Part shown: positions 26,682-33,769 of the stretch, piece by piece
Layout: the number at the start of each line of letters is the position of its first letter
Position numbering within the stretch: the first letter of the stretch is position 1
Origin: DASPNM01 sp035626515
GTDB taxonomy: Bacteria > Bacteroidota > Bacteroidia > Chitinophagales > Chitinophagaceae
Length of the DNA: 64,000 nucleotides
Assembly (NCBI GenBank): GCA_035626515.1
Contig: DASPNM010000009.1
Location: forward strand, 61,177-125,176
Direction: 5' to 3'
The notes under the pieces: model-generated
What the model saw: the letters and a program-made list of their open reading frames with translations, nothing else
Database searches by the model: none
Told to the model about the DNA's origin: nothing
Program-made: the position numbers and the translations under genes

Positions 26682-27185
26682 TCACTGCGCTGATTCCGCC
26701 TTTGGCTCGGAAGTGTCGGTGATTGCCGTTTCCGGTTTCGGTTCACCTTCCTGTTTTTTGCCTCCGCGTCCGCGGCGCGTGCGCTTCGCTCCTTCTTTTC
26801 TTTCTTCCCGGCCTTTTCCGTATATCTCGTTGAAGTCAACGAGCTCGATCATCGCCTGCTCTGCATTGTCGCCCGGGCGCCGCCCCAGCTTAATGATCCG
26901 GGTATATCCACCCGGACGTCCGGCGATCTTTTCGGAAACCGTGCTGAAGAGTTCCGTGATCGCATCCTTGTCCTGCAGGTAGCTGAACACGACACGCCGC
27001 TGGTGCGTGGTATTTTGCTTGCTCTTGGTGAGCAGGGGTTCGACGTATACCCGCAGCGACTTTGCTTTGGCAACCGTAGTGACGATTCGCTTGTGGCGAA
27101 TGAGCTGGCAGGCCAGGTTGCTCAGGAGCGCATCCCTGTGCGCTTTGGTCCTGCTTAGATTTTTTTGCTTGTCTCCGTGACGCAT
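26682..27185 (-). CDS. rplQ: 50S ribosomal protein L17
   Basis: A 167-residue L17. MRHGDKQKNLSRTKAHRDALL and LACQLIRHKRIVTTVAKAK are the conserved N-terminal part; GGYTRIIKLGRRPGDNAEQAMIELV closes the core by about residue 112. The remaining 55 residues are a Lys/Glu/Arg-rich tail, common in Bacteroidota L17. Start ATG 27185 is fixed by the conserved MRHG; a 12-residue upstream extension is rejected. Last gene of the alpha operon. Confidence 0.97.
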   Translation of the reverse strand: MRHGDKQKNLSRTKAHRDALLSNLACQLIRHKRIVTTVAKAKSLRVYVEPLLTKSKQNTTHQRRVVFSYLQDKDAITELFSTVSEKIAGRPGGYTRIIKLGRRPGDNAEQAMIELVDFNEIYGKGREERKEGAKRTRRGRGGKKQEGEPKPETAITDTSEPKAESAQ

Positions 27186-27269
27186 GACTGTGTATTTGAG
27201 GCCCCGAAGGCCGATTATCAATTCGGCTGCACCGTGTCAGGAATTGCAGCCTACTTCCTTTGTCAAAAC

Positions 27270-28271
27270 TTAAAGCTCGTCTTTGTCGAGTCCCAGCTTC
27301 TGAAGGTCCATTCCGAAGTGAAGCCCTCTTTCCGTAAGCACCTGCTCGATCTCCGCAAGTGACTTTTGTCCGAAGTTGCGGAACTTCATCAGGTCCTCCT
27401 GCTCGTACTGTACCAGCTCGCTGAGTGAATTGATCTTCGCGGCCTTGAGGCAGTTGAATGCGCGGACCGAAAGATCGAGATCCTCCAGAGGGGTTTTGAG
27501 CACCTTCCGGAGCTGCAGGGTCTGCTCGTCCACAAGGTCTTCTTTCTTTTCTTCCTTATTATCGAACGTTATGTTCTCATCGGTGATGATCATCAGGTGC
27601 TGGATGAGAATTCGCGAAGCCTGCTTCACCGCTTCTTCCGGGTGAATGGTGCCGTCCGTGGATACTTCCATGATCAGCTTCTCGTAATCCGTACGCTGTT
27701 CTACACGCGTGTTCTCGATGCTGTACTTCACATTTTTGATCGGCGTGAAGATGGCGTCGATCGGAATGTAGCCCAACGGCGCCTCCTTCGGCTTGTTGTC
27801 CTCTGCCGGCACATAGCCCCTGCCTTTACCGATTGTCACCTCGATTTCCATCCTTGCAGACGCATCGAGCGTGCAGATCAGCAGATCGGGGTTCATGATC
27901 TGAAACGTATGTGTGGCTTCACCGATCATGCCGGCGGTGAACTCCGTGCGGTTCTTCAGCGAAAGAATGATCTTCTCGCTGGTCACATCGTGATCCACCA
28001 GTTTCCGGAAGCGGACCTGCTTCAGGTTGAGCAGGATTTCCACCACGTCTTCGCTGATGCCCTTGACAGTGGCGAACTCATGGTCTACGCCTTCGATCTT
28101 CACGCCGACGATGGCGTAGCCTTCGAGCGAGCTCAGCAGCACGCGGCGGAGCGCATTCCCGATCGTAACCCCATACCCGGGTTCCAGGGGACGAAACTCA
28201 AACTGAGCTTCGAAATCTGTAGCCTTTTGAAGAATGATTTTGTCCGGCTTCTGGAAATTGAGTATTGCCAT
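27270..28271 (-). CDS. rpoA: DNA-directed RNA polymerase subunit alpha
   Basis: A 333-residue alpha subunit. The N-terminal dimerisation domain (EPGYGVTIGNALRRVLLSSLEGYA) spans about 1-235; a charged linker (DNKEEKKEDLVDEQT) leads to the C-terminal domain (about 260-330) with LSVRAFNCLKAAKINSLSEL and FGQKSLAEIEQVLTERGL that binds DNA and regulators. Length is standard. It lies between rpsD and rplQ. Confidence 0.98.
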   Translation of the reverse strand: MAILNFQKPDKIILQKATDFEAQFEFRPLEPGYGVTIGNALRRVLLSSLEGYAIVGVKIEGVDHEFATVKGISEDVVEILLNLKQVRFRKLVDHDVTSEKIILSLKNRTEFTAGMIGEATHTFQIMNPDLLICTLDASARMEIEVTIGKGRGYVPAEDNKPKEAPLGYIPIDAIFTPIKNVKYSIENTRVEQRTDYEKLIMEVSTDGTIHPEEAVKQASRILIQHLMIITDENITFDNKEEKKEDLVDEQTLQLRKVLKTPLEDLDLSVRAFNCLKAAKINSLSELVQYEQEDLMKFRNFGQKSLAEIEQVLTERGLHFGMDLQKLGLDKDEL

Positions 28272-28315
28272 ATTAGTATGTTTGTTTTTGGTAGTTCAGA
28301 ATTCGCCTTTAGGGC

Positions 28316-28921
28316 TTACTTGCTGTACAATTCCACGATGAGCTGTTCCTTGAGGTTTTCCGGAACACTTTCCCGCTCGGGATAGGTGATGAAGGTGCCC
28401 TTCATTTCCGTTTCGTTCCAGTCAAGCCAGTTGAATTTCGGATTCTTCGCGCGCACTGCCGATGCGATCGAGCTGTTCGTACGGCTCTTGTCCTTAACGG
28501 TCACAACGTCGCCCGGACGCAGCTGGTAAGAAGGAATGTTTACGACCACACTGTTCACCTCGATGTGCTTGTGGCTGACGAGCTGCCTGGCAGCAGGACG
28601 GCTGGGTGCGATGCCCATGCGAAACACCACATTGTCGAGGCGGGCCTCCAGCAGCTTGATGAGGTTGTCGCCGGTCGCTCCCTTGCGGCGCGAAGCTTCT
28701 TCAAAAGTTTTGCTGAACTGACGCTCCAGGATGCCGTACGTGTACTTGGCTTTTTGTTTTTCACGGAGCTGCAGCGCATACTCCCCAAGGGTTTTGCGCT
28801 TGCGCTTCTCACCGTGGATCCCGGGAGGATTGCTGTTTTTGCTGAGCCACTTTCCGTTACCGAGGATGGGCTCTCCGAAAATACGCGAGATTTTGGTCTT
28901 TGGACCTTTATATCTTGCCAT
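28316..28921 (-). CDS. rpsD: 30S ribosomal protein S4
   Basis: A 201-residue S4. MARYKGPKTKISRIFGEPI opens it; the S4 RNA-binding domain (about 92-155) contains RLDNVVFRMGIAPSRPAARQLVSHKHIEVN. The N-terminal region has no zinc-binding cysteines, the zinc-free form. S4 nucleates 30S assembly and in some bacteria represses the alpha operon. A 120-base gap with a possible hairpin lies upstream. Confidence 0.97.
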   Translation of the reverse strand: MARYKGPKTKISRIFGEPILGNGKWLSKNSNPPGIHGEKRKRKTLGEYALQLREKQKAKYTYGILERQFSKTFEEASRRKGATGDNLIKLLEARLDNVVFRMGIAPSRPAARQLVSHKHIEVNSVVVNIPSYQLRPGDVVTVKDKSRTNSSIASAVRAKNPKFNWLDWNETEMKGTFITYPERESVPENLKEQLIVELYSK

Positions 28922-28936
28922 GCCTGTTATTCATTT

Positions 28937-28975
28937 CCGCTTTTTAAAAACCGGTGAGCTGATCGTTGAAAGCGG
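28937..28975 (-). promoter_or_regulatory. possible hairpin in rpsD leader
   Basis: On the minus strand CCGCTTT (28975-28969) can pair with AAAGCGG (28943-28937), closing a 25-base loop, 16 bases before the rpsD start. It lies in the largest gap of this operon (120 bases). It could be an S4 autoregulatory site or internal leader, but the pairing is modest. Confidence 0.3.
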
Positions 28976-29041
28976 TAAAAATTAATCAGTCACCCTTTTA
29001 TAAAATGAATCAATGGCGATCCGTATGTCAATTGCTCCGAA

Positions 29042-29452
29042 TTACACTCTTCGTTTCTTCGGAGGGCGGCAGCCGTTGTGTGGAAGCGGGGTCACATCCT
29101 TGATCATGACCACTTCGATTCCCGACTGCGCGAGCGAGCGGATGGCGCTTTCGCGACCCGCACCGGGACCTTTCACGTAAACATCCACGCGCTTCAGACC
29201 GGCATCGTAAGCCGTTTTCGCAGCGTCGGCAGCGGCAGTCTGTGCCGCGTAGGGGGTATTCTTCTTAGAACCCTTGAACCCCATTTTACCAGCGCTGCTC
29301 CATGAGATCACCTGGCCCGATTTGTTGGTCAGGCTCACGATAATGTTGTTGAAGCTGGCCGTGATGTGGGCGTCGCCGTAGGCGTCCACCTTCACATTTC
29401 GCTTTTTCGCTGCGGCCTTCGCGCTGACAGTCTGTTGCTGTGCTTTTGCCAT
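29042..29452 (-). CDS. rpsK: 30S ribosomal protein S11
   Basis: A 136-residue S11 with NIIVSLTNKSGQVISWSSAGKMGFKGSKKNTPYAAQ and the C-terminal DVTPLPHNGCRPPKKRRV of the platform protein. Start ATG 29452 is chosen, giving MAKAQQQ; a frame extending nine residues further (29479) is unlike the family. The Lys/Ala-rich N-terminus of about 15 residues is usual. Confidence 0.97.
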   Translation of the reverse strand: MAKAQQQTVSAKAAAKKRNVKVDAYGDAHITASFNNIIVSLTNKSGQVISWSSAGKMGFKGSKKNTPYAAQTAAADAAKTAYDAGLKRVDVYVKGPGAGRESAIRSLAQSGIEVVMIKDVTPLPHNGCRPPKKRRV

Positions 29453-29534
29453 ATTCTTTGATCCCGCGGCCAGGAGCAATGCCGCTCCAGGCCATATTGT
29501 TTAATTGAAGTCCGGCAGCAGCCGGACAATCCGT

Positions 29535-29915
29535 TTACTTCTTCGGCGCCTTCTTTTTACCCGCAACCGTCTTGCGCTTTCCTTTCCGCGTGCGGCTGTT
29601 GGTCCGCGTTCTCTGTCCCCGAACCGGAAGCCCCTTGCGGTGACGCAGGCCGCGGTAACAGGCGATATCCAGGAGGCGCTTAATGCTCATCTGCACTTCG
29701 GAGCGCAACTGACCTTCCACCTTAAACTCTTCGGTGATGGTATTGCGGATCGCGTTCAGCTCTTCATCATTCCACTCGTGCACCTTTTTGTCCCGGCTGA
29801 TGTTGTGCGTGTCCAGGATGTAGCGGGCGGTAGAAGGACCGATCCCATAGATATAGGTCAGGCCGATCTCGCCTCTTTTGTTCTTTGGTAAATCAACCCC
29901 GGCAATACGAGCCAT
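29535..29915 (-). CDS. rpsM: 30S ribosomal protein S13
   Basis: A 126-residue S13. MARIAGVDLPKNKRGEIGLTYIYGIG and CYRGLRHRKGLPVRGQRTRTNSRTRKG are the conserved ends; the Lys-rich tail reaches the P-site tRNA. Standard length, second after rpmJ in the alpha operon. Confidence 0.97.
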   Translation of the reverse strand: MARIAGVDLPKNKRGEIGLTYIYGIGPSTARYILDTHNISRDKKVHEWNDEELNAIRNTITEEFKVEGQLRSEVQMSIKRLLDIACYRGLRHRKGLPVRGQRTRTNSRTRKGKRKTVAGKKKAPKK

Positions 29916-29965
29916 AGTGGTGTTTTATCGTTTTCTGTTATTGTCGATTGGTTCCAAAAAAATGA

Positions 29966-30082
29966 TCAGCCCTGCCGCTGCTTGAAGCGCGGGTTTTTTT
30001 TGTTGATCACATAAAGTTTACCCTTCCTCCTGACGATCTTGCAGTCGGCGCTGCGCTTCTTGATCGATGCTCTGACTTTCAT
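29966..30082 (-). CDS. rpmJ: 50S ribosomal protein L36, zinc-free type
   Basis: A 38-residue protein read directly from the minus strand: MKVRASIKKRSADCK, then IVRRKGKLYVINKKNPRFKQRQG. It has one cysteine instead of the CxxC...C...H set, so it is the zinc-independent C-minus form, as in other Bacteroidota. It lies between infA and rpsM. Confidence 0.96.
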   Translation of the reverse strand: MKVRASIKKRSADCKIVRRKGKLYVINKKNPRFKQRQG

Positions 30083-30100
30083 ATCTTTTTGTTTTTCCGA

Positions 30101-30319
30101 CTATTTGTACCTGAAAATGATCCTCCCCCGGGTCAAATCGTACGGGCTCATTTCCACCCCCACCTTGTCGCCCGGCAAAATCCGGATGTAATGCATGCGC
30201 ATCTTGCCGGAAATCGTTGCCAGGATCTCATGCCCGTTTTCCAGCTTCACCCTGAACATAGCGTTGGACAGCGCCTCTACGATAGTTCCGTCCTGCTTGA
30301 TTAGGGGCTGTTTGGACAT
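30101..30319 (-). CDS. infA: translation initiation factor IF-1
   Basis: A 72-residue OB-fold protein. DGTIVEALSNAMFRVKLENGHEILA and GKMRMHYIRILPGDKV are conserved; IF-1 occupies the ribosomal A site during initiation. Here it is the first gene of the alpha cluster, not preceded by map. A TACCTTTG -7 box 17 bases upstream gives it an independent promoter. Confidence 0.97.
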   Translation of the reverse strand: MSKQPLIKQDGTIVEALSNAMFRVKLENGHEILATISGKMRMHYIRILPGDKVGVEMSPYDLTRGRIIFRYK

Positions 30320-30335
30320 ACGATTTTTGGGACGG

Positions 30336-30343
30336 CAAAGGTA
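30336..30343 (-). promoter_or_regulatory. -7 box of infA-rplQ operon
   Basis: TACCTTTG on the minus strand, exact TAnnTTTG match, 17 bases before infA. It probably drives infA, rpmJ, rpsM, rpsK, rpsD, rpoA and rplQ. Confidence 0.6.
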
Positions 30344-30416
30344 ATGGTATCCCGTGGAAAAAAGAAAAAACCTGCTTGTTTTTTAACTCCTTAGCTCATT
30401 TCCGGGTCCGTAAGGC

Positions 30417-30812
30417 TCAAGGTTTGTGGAGGGGCATTTTTGTCATTGCAAGGTGCAGATTTTGAAGCTGATGCACGCCCAGTGGAAAATTAAAGTGCCG
30501 ACGATCTTCCCGCCACCACATTTCGATGCTGGAAAAATCCCCTTTCCGCGGAGTTACCAGGCGAAAGGAGTCCTTTTTGTATTTCACGCCCCCGTTGAAA
30601 TCCTCTTTTTCGAAACCGAACTTCAACAGCTGATCCTCGCTGAGGGGGATCGGTTCCATTTCCTCTGGGTGGTACCAGAATTCCTGTACCCCATTGTCAA
30701 CCAGCGCAACTCCTTCTTCATGGTTGATCCGAACCACGGTGCCTTCCCGCTTCACACCTTCATCCGCGACCGTGATCACGTCGCCTGGTCTGAGATCCCC
30801 GATCTTAAGCAT
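30417..30812 (-). CDS. Bacteroidota conserved protein of unknown function
   Basis: A 131-residue protein. MLKIGDLRPGDVITVADEGVKREGTVVRIN looks like a short beta-barrel opening, followed by EPIPLSEDQLLKFGFEK, then VHQLQNLHLAMTKMPL at the end. The PIPL-x(4)-LLK-x-GFEK and VHQLQNL pair recurs in a family of small Bacteroidota proteins found in chromosomes, phages and plasmids; no function is known to me. Start ATG 30812 is chosen; a longer version would add 58 Cys/Phe-rich residues unlike the family. Confidence 0.7.
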   Translation of the reverse strand: MLKIGDLRPGDVITVADEGVKREGTVVRINHEEGVALVDNGVQEFWYHPEEMEPIPLSEDQLLKFGFEKEDFNGGVKYKKDSFRLVTPRKGDFSSIEMWWREDRRHFNFPLGVHQLQNLHLAMTKMPLHKP

Positions 30813-30925
30813 ACCCGGTTTTTTTAATAACCGAATATAAATAAGATTAAACACAGAAAGAAATGACCGCCTGCAGGTCGTTTGAGTAAAAAATGTAAAT
30901 TGACAGCCATCAAAAAACCAACAAC

Positions 30926-31201
30926 ATGAAAAGAATGTCCCTGGCTTCGCTGGCGCTCGCGCTGCTGCTTTCCTGCAGCAACTCAAAAGATACTCCGGAA
31001 TCGATTGCCCAAAAATGGTGCGACCTAAACAGCAAGGTATTTAATGCCCCGAACGACGAAGCGCGTCAGAAAGCAGAAAAGGATCTTAAGGACTACGAAA
31101 AGAAAATAGACCAAAAGTATGAGGGAGATGAGGAAATGCGGAAAAAAGTGATGGCCGAGGTGGAAAAATGCGAAGGAGCCTCAGAAACCCCCGAGAAATA
31201 G
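30926..31201 (+). CDS. small lipoprotein
   Basis: A 91-residue protein with a lipoprotein signal: basic start MKRM, hydrophobic LASLALALLLS and Cys17 (LLLSCSN). The mature part has two or three charged helices (DEARQKAEKDLKDYEKKIDQKY, EEMRKKVMAEVEKC). Likely an outer- or inner-membrane-anchored periplasmic peptide. No function known. Directly after its stop come GTTTAG/GTTCAGAGTTTAG words. Confidence 0.7.
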   Translation: MKRMSLASLALALLLSCSNSKDTPESIAQKWCDLNSKVFNAPNDEARQKAEKDLKDYEKKIDQKYEGDEEMRKKVMAEVEKCEGASETPEK

Positions 31202-31284
31202 AGTTTAGGTTTTAACGTTCAGAGTTTAGCGAGTAAAAATTTCGCTACGCTGCCGAATGATGTGACAAGTAGTCGACTATCGAG

Positions 31285-31315
31285 GGCTCCAGACTCCAGA
31301 CTCCCGACTCTAAAT
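31285..31315 (-). repeat. GAGTC word repeat directly after hmgA stop
   Basis: On the minus strand the sequence right behind the hmgA TGA reads ATTTAGAGTCGGGAGTC then TGGAGTCTGGAGCC. The same block follows the stop codon of the membrane protein ending at 33255, and a variant covers the 3' end of aconitase. Confidence 0.55.
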
Positions 31316-32473
31316 TCACTCTGCCCAGCTCATTACATAGTCCCTGTTCTCGATGTCGAGAGCGTCGCGGGTGAGCATCAGCGGATGGAAGGTATCTACC
31401 ATCACCGCGAGTTCCTTCGTTTCCTTCGCGCCGATGCTTCGCTGCACCGCTCCCGGGTGCGGTCCGTGAGGAATCCCCGCGGGGTGAAGGGTGATCATTC
31501 CGCGCGTTACGTTCTTACGGCTCATGAAATCCCCATCCACGTAATAAAGCACCTCGTCGCTGTCGATATTGCTGTGGTTGTAGGGCGCCGGAATGGCCTG
31601 CGGATGGTAATCGAAGAGGCGCGGACAAAATGAGCAGACTACAAAGTTGTTGGCTTCGAAAGTCTGGTGTACAGGTGGCGGCTGGTGCACGCGGCCGGTG
31701 ATCGGTTCGAAATCGTGAATCGAAAAAGCGAAGGGGTAGCAGTAACCGTCCCAGCCCACCACATCGAAGGGATGTGTGCCGTAGTGCAGCCCGTAAAGCA
31801 CGCCTTTTTTCTTTGCACGGATCAGGAAATCCCCTTTCTGGTCGTAGGTCGGAAGATTCTCCGGCGGACGGATGTCCCGCTCGCAATACGGTGAGTGCTC
31901 GAGCAGCTGCCCGTAGCGGCTCAGGTATTTTTTCGGATACCTGATCGGGCTGAACGACTCAACGATGAAAAGCCGGTTTTGGTCCCCGGCGAATTCGATT
32001 TGGTAAATAGTTCCTCGCGGAATTACCAGGTAATCCCCATAATCAAACGGCAACTCGCCGTACATGGTGCGGAGCATCCCCTTTCCCTCATGCACGAAGA
32101 TCATTTCGTCGGCGTCGGTATTCTTGTAGAAATAGCTGGTCATACTCTGCCGCGGCGCGGCGAGCACTATGTGGCAGTCGTTGTTCACCAGGATGGGCTT
32201 CCGGCTTTCGAGAAAATCATCCTCCGGCCGCACCTGGAATCCGTCAAAGCTGCGGTGGCGAAGCATTTTCTCTTCCGCGATCTGCGGCGCCACGTTCACC
32301 TGCGGCTCGGTTTTGATAATCTGCGTCGGCGGATGCACGTGGTAAAGCAGCGAGTAATCGTTTGAAAAGCCTTCAGTTGAAAAAAGCTGTTCCGAGTACA
32401 GTTCGCCATCGGGCCGGCGAAACTGCGAGTGGCGCTTGTGCGGAATCCGGCCGAGCGTGTGGTAATGAGGCAT
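31316..32473 (-). CDS. hmgA: homogentisate 1,2-dioxygenase
   Basis: A 385-residue non-haem iron dioxygenase opening the homogentisate ring in tyrosine/phenylalanine breakdown. Probable Fe(II) ligands are His300 and Glu307 (YNHSNIDSDEVLYYVDG) and His336 (AGIPHGPHPG). EMIFVHEGKGML and GDYLVIPRGTIYQIE belong to the N-terminal cupin. HSNIDSDE is the short Bacteroidota/Gram-negative variant. No hppD or fumarylacetoacetase gene is adjacent, so the pathway is dispersed. A TAATTTTG box and a small hairpin lie upstream. Confidence 0.9.
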   Translation of the reverse strand: MPHYHTLGRIPHKRHSQFRRPDGELYSEQLFSTEGFSNDYSLLYHVHPPTQIIKTEPQVNVAPQIAEEKMLRHRSFDGFQVRPEDDFLESRKPILVNNDCHIVLAAPRQSMTSYFYKNTDADEMIFVHEGKGMLRTMYGELPFDYGDYLVIPRGTIYQIEFAGDQNRLFIVESFSPIRYPKKYLSRYGQLLEHSPYCERDIRPPENLPTYDQKGDFLIRAKKKGVLYGLHYGTHPFDVVGWDGYCYPFAFSIHDFEPITGRVHQPPPVHQTFEANNFVVCSFCPRLFDYHPQAIPAPYNHSNIDSDEVLYYVDGDFMSRKNVTRGMITLHPAGIPHGPHPGAVQRSIGAKETKELAVMVDTFHPLMLTRDALDIENRDYVMSWAE

Positions 32474-32502
32474 TCGGAAGTTCGGGGGTTTGTTGAAACT
32501 TT

Positions 32503-32519
32503 TAGCGCGTTAGGCGCTA
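32503..32519 (-). promoter_or_regulatory. inverted repeat in hmgA leader
   Basis: TAGCGC (32503-32508) and GCGCTA (32514-32519) are perfect inverted repeats with a 5-base spacer, lying between the -7 box and the hmgA start. Could be an operator half-site pair or a leader hairpin. Confidence 0.35.
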
Positions 32520-32526
32520 CACGCTC

Positions 32527-32534
32527 CAAAATTA
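32527..32534 (-). promoter_or_regulatory. -7 box of hmgA
   Basis: TAATTTTG on the minus strand, 54 bases before the hmgA start; the inverted repeat 32503-32519 falls just after the expected transcription start. Confidence 0.5.
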
Positions 32535-32635
32535 AGTGAAGTCGGGGAGAGAGTTGGCAGCCGGAAGTCCTAAGTCAGAGCGGCGCTGGTTGAACGTTGC
32601 AGGGGCGTTCCGTGGGTAAACTTCGCAAAACCGGC

Positions 32636-32854
32636 TCAGATTACGCACCAGCGGCCTTCAGCGTCCTTGGTATAAGAAAGCCCGTTGCTCATTACATGTA
32701 TCTCTTTCCCGGTTGCCGGATCCATATAGCTTCGTCGCTGGTATACACGTACTCCATTATTCTCGCGCGTAAGGTATATGATCAGCGAATTCAGAGTTGG
32801 CGCGATGTCATGAAGCCATTGCTCCTCGTTTTCCCTGACAAATGCCTGGCTCAT
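32636..32854 (-). CDS. small conserved hypothetical protein
   Basis: A 72-residue protein (MSQAFVRENEEQWLHDIAP) ending DAEGRWCVI. It contains LNSLIIYLTRENNGVRVYQRRSY and GKEIHVMSNGLSYTKD, a helix then beta-hairpin pattern. A GTG at 32896 would add 14 helical residues (VVRKLLDHLSQFET) and may be the true start; anything further upstream runs into repeat words at 32901-32920. No known family recognised. Confidence 0.55.
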   Translation of the reverse strand: MSQAFVRENEEQWLHDIAPTLNSLIIYLTRENNGVRVYQRRSYMDPATGKEIHVMSNGLSYTKDAEGRWCVI

Positions 32855-32900
32855 GGTTTCGAATTGAGACAAGTGATCAAGCAATTTACGGACCACCTTT

Positions 32901-32967
32901 AAAGTCGGAAGTCGGGAGTCGAAAAATGACGGGAATATCAAATCATGAATATTAAATGTTGAATTAG
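32901..32967. repeat. GTCGGGAGTC and ATATTAAATGTT words
   Basis: AGTCGGAAGTCGGGAGTCG (32903-32921) is the plus-strand version of the words after hmgA and the 33255 gene, and AATATTAAATGTTGAA (32949-32964) matches the block after the fructosamine kinase (1604-1636). Two word families thus occur side by side. Confidence 0.5.
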
Positions 32968-33220
32968 CCGGGTGTTTGTTCCCTTTAGTGATCCCGAACC
33001 GTAAACAATGCCGCGTCATGCAGGCGAGAGCGCTTGTCGAAGTGCGACAGTCGCCAAGCTTCCCAATCCAAACCCTATACTCTAAACGCGAGGCAAAAGA
33101 TGCGCGGCTCAGGGCGCAGGGTCCCGACGAATTCGCGATCGAATGGTCGCGATGCCGACCACAAGCGTGCGCATGCGGGCGCAAAACCAAATTTTCTTCC
33201 GACTTCCGGCTTGTAAGACA

Positions 33221-33254
33221 CTCCCGGCTCCAGACTCCGAACTCCCAACTCTAA
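33221..33254 (-). repeat. GAGTC word repeat directly after stop codon
   Basis: Minus strand behind the TGA of the membrane protein: TTAGAGTTGGGAGTTCGG then AGTCTGGAGCCGGGAG. It aligns with the block behind hmgA, sharing TTAGAGTnGGGAGT and AGTCTGGAGCC. Confidence 0.55.
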
Positions 33255-33722
33255 TCACATTCCGGGCAGCCAGCTCCTCCCTGCTCCTACTTCGCGGAAA
33301 GGCCAGGGAATTGAGATCAGGATGATCAGCAGGGCCAGTGTGTACATCAGGATGGTGCGACGGTGACGAGCGGGTCCCGGAAGGTCCTTTTTACCGATTG
33401 CGCGGCCTACATGGATGAGCGCGATAGCGATCAACATCCCGAGCGTGTGCTCGACTGCGTAGAAACGGGAATAATCATTGGCCATTACTTCACTCATACC
33501 GGTGTTCTGAATGTTCTTCAGCCCCCAGGGACCCGTAATCCACTGGTAGATGCCGATGAGCAGTGTGATATCCGCAACAATCATCAGCCACAGCCCGATG
33601 CGCCGGTGGCTCAGTTCAAACGGGCCGCGCCGGTCGGCAACGCTTTTAAAAATCGCAAGGAGCAGCAGGATCAGCAGGATCCAGCGAAGCGTGCTGTGCA
33701 GGTGAAGCAAACCTTCGTACAT
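33255..33722 (-). CDS. four-helix membrane protein, possible haem-binding
   Basis: A 155-residue protein with four hydrophobic segments (about 14-26, 44-64, 94-106, 124-142). Histidines sit at the first helix (GLLHLHSTLRW), before the second (LSHRRIG), and in the third (YAVEHTLGMLIAIALIHVGRA). The family is widespread in Bacteroidota and often labelled cytochrome b-like; paired helix histidines make haem b binding plausible but unproven. It has its own TAGCTTTG box 18 bases upstream and ends at a GAGTC-word repeat. Confidence 0.72.
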   Translation of the reverse strand: MYEGLLHLHSTLRWILLILLLLAIFKSVADRRGPFELSHRRIGLWLMIVADITLLIGIYQWITGPWGLKNIQNTGMSEVMANDYSRFYAVEHTLGMLIAIALIHVGRAIGKKDLPGPARHRRTILMYTLALLIILISIPWPFREVGAGRSWLPGM

Positions 33723-33739
33723 AAGCGGTTGATTGCCGG

Positions 33740-33747
33740 CAAAGCTA
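33740..33747 (-). promoter_or_regulatory. -7 box of four-helix membrane protein
   Basis: TAGCTTTG on the minus strand, 18 bases before ATG 33722. Confidence 0.5.
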
Positions 33748-33769
33748 CGACGAAAACCACGGTGCGCGA

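Larger units (their letters stand above)
32855..33254. other. 400-base gap with repeat words
   Basis: No convincing gene. AAGTCGGAAGTCGGGAGTCG (32902-32921) and an A/T block with AATATTAAATGTT (32949-32961) lie at the left; CTCCCGGCTCCAGACTCC and related words (33221-33254) at the right, just after the stop of the next gene. The GC-rich middle (32970-33195) shows scattered TCGCGA and GTGCGCATGCG palindromes only. Confidence 0.6.
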
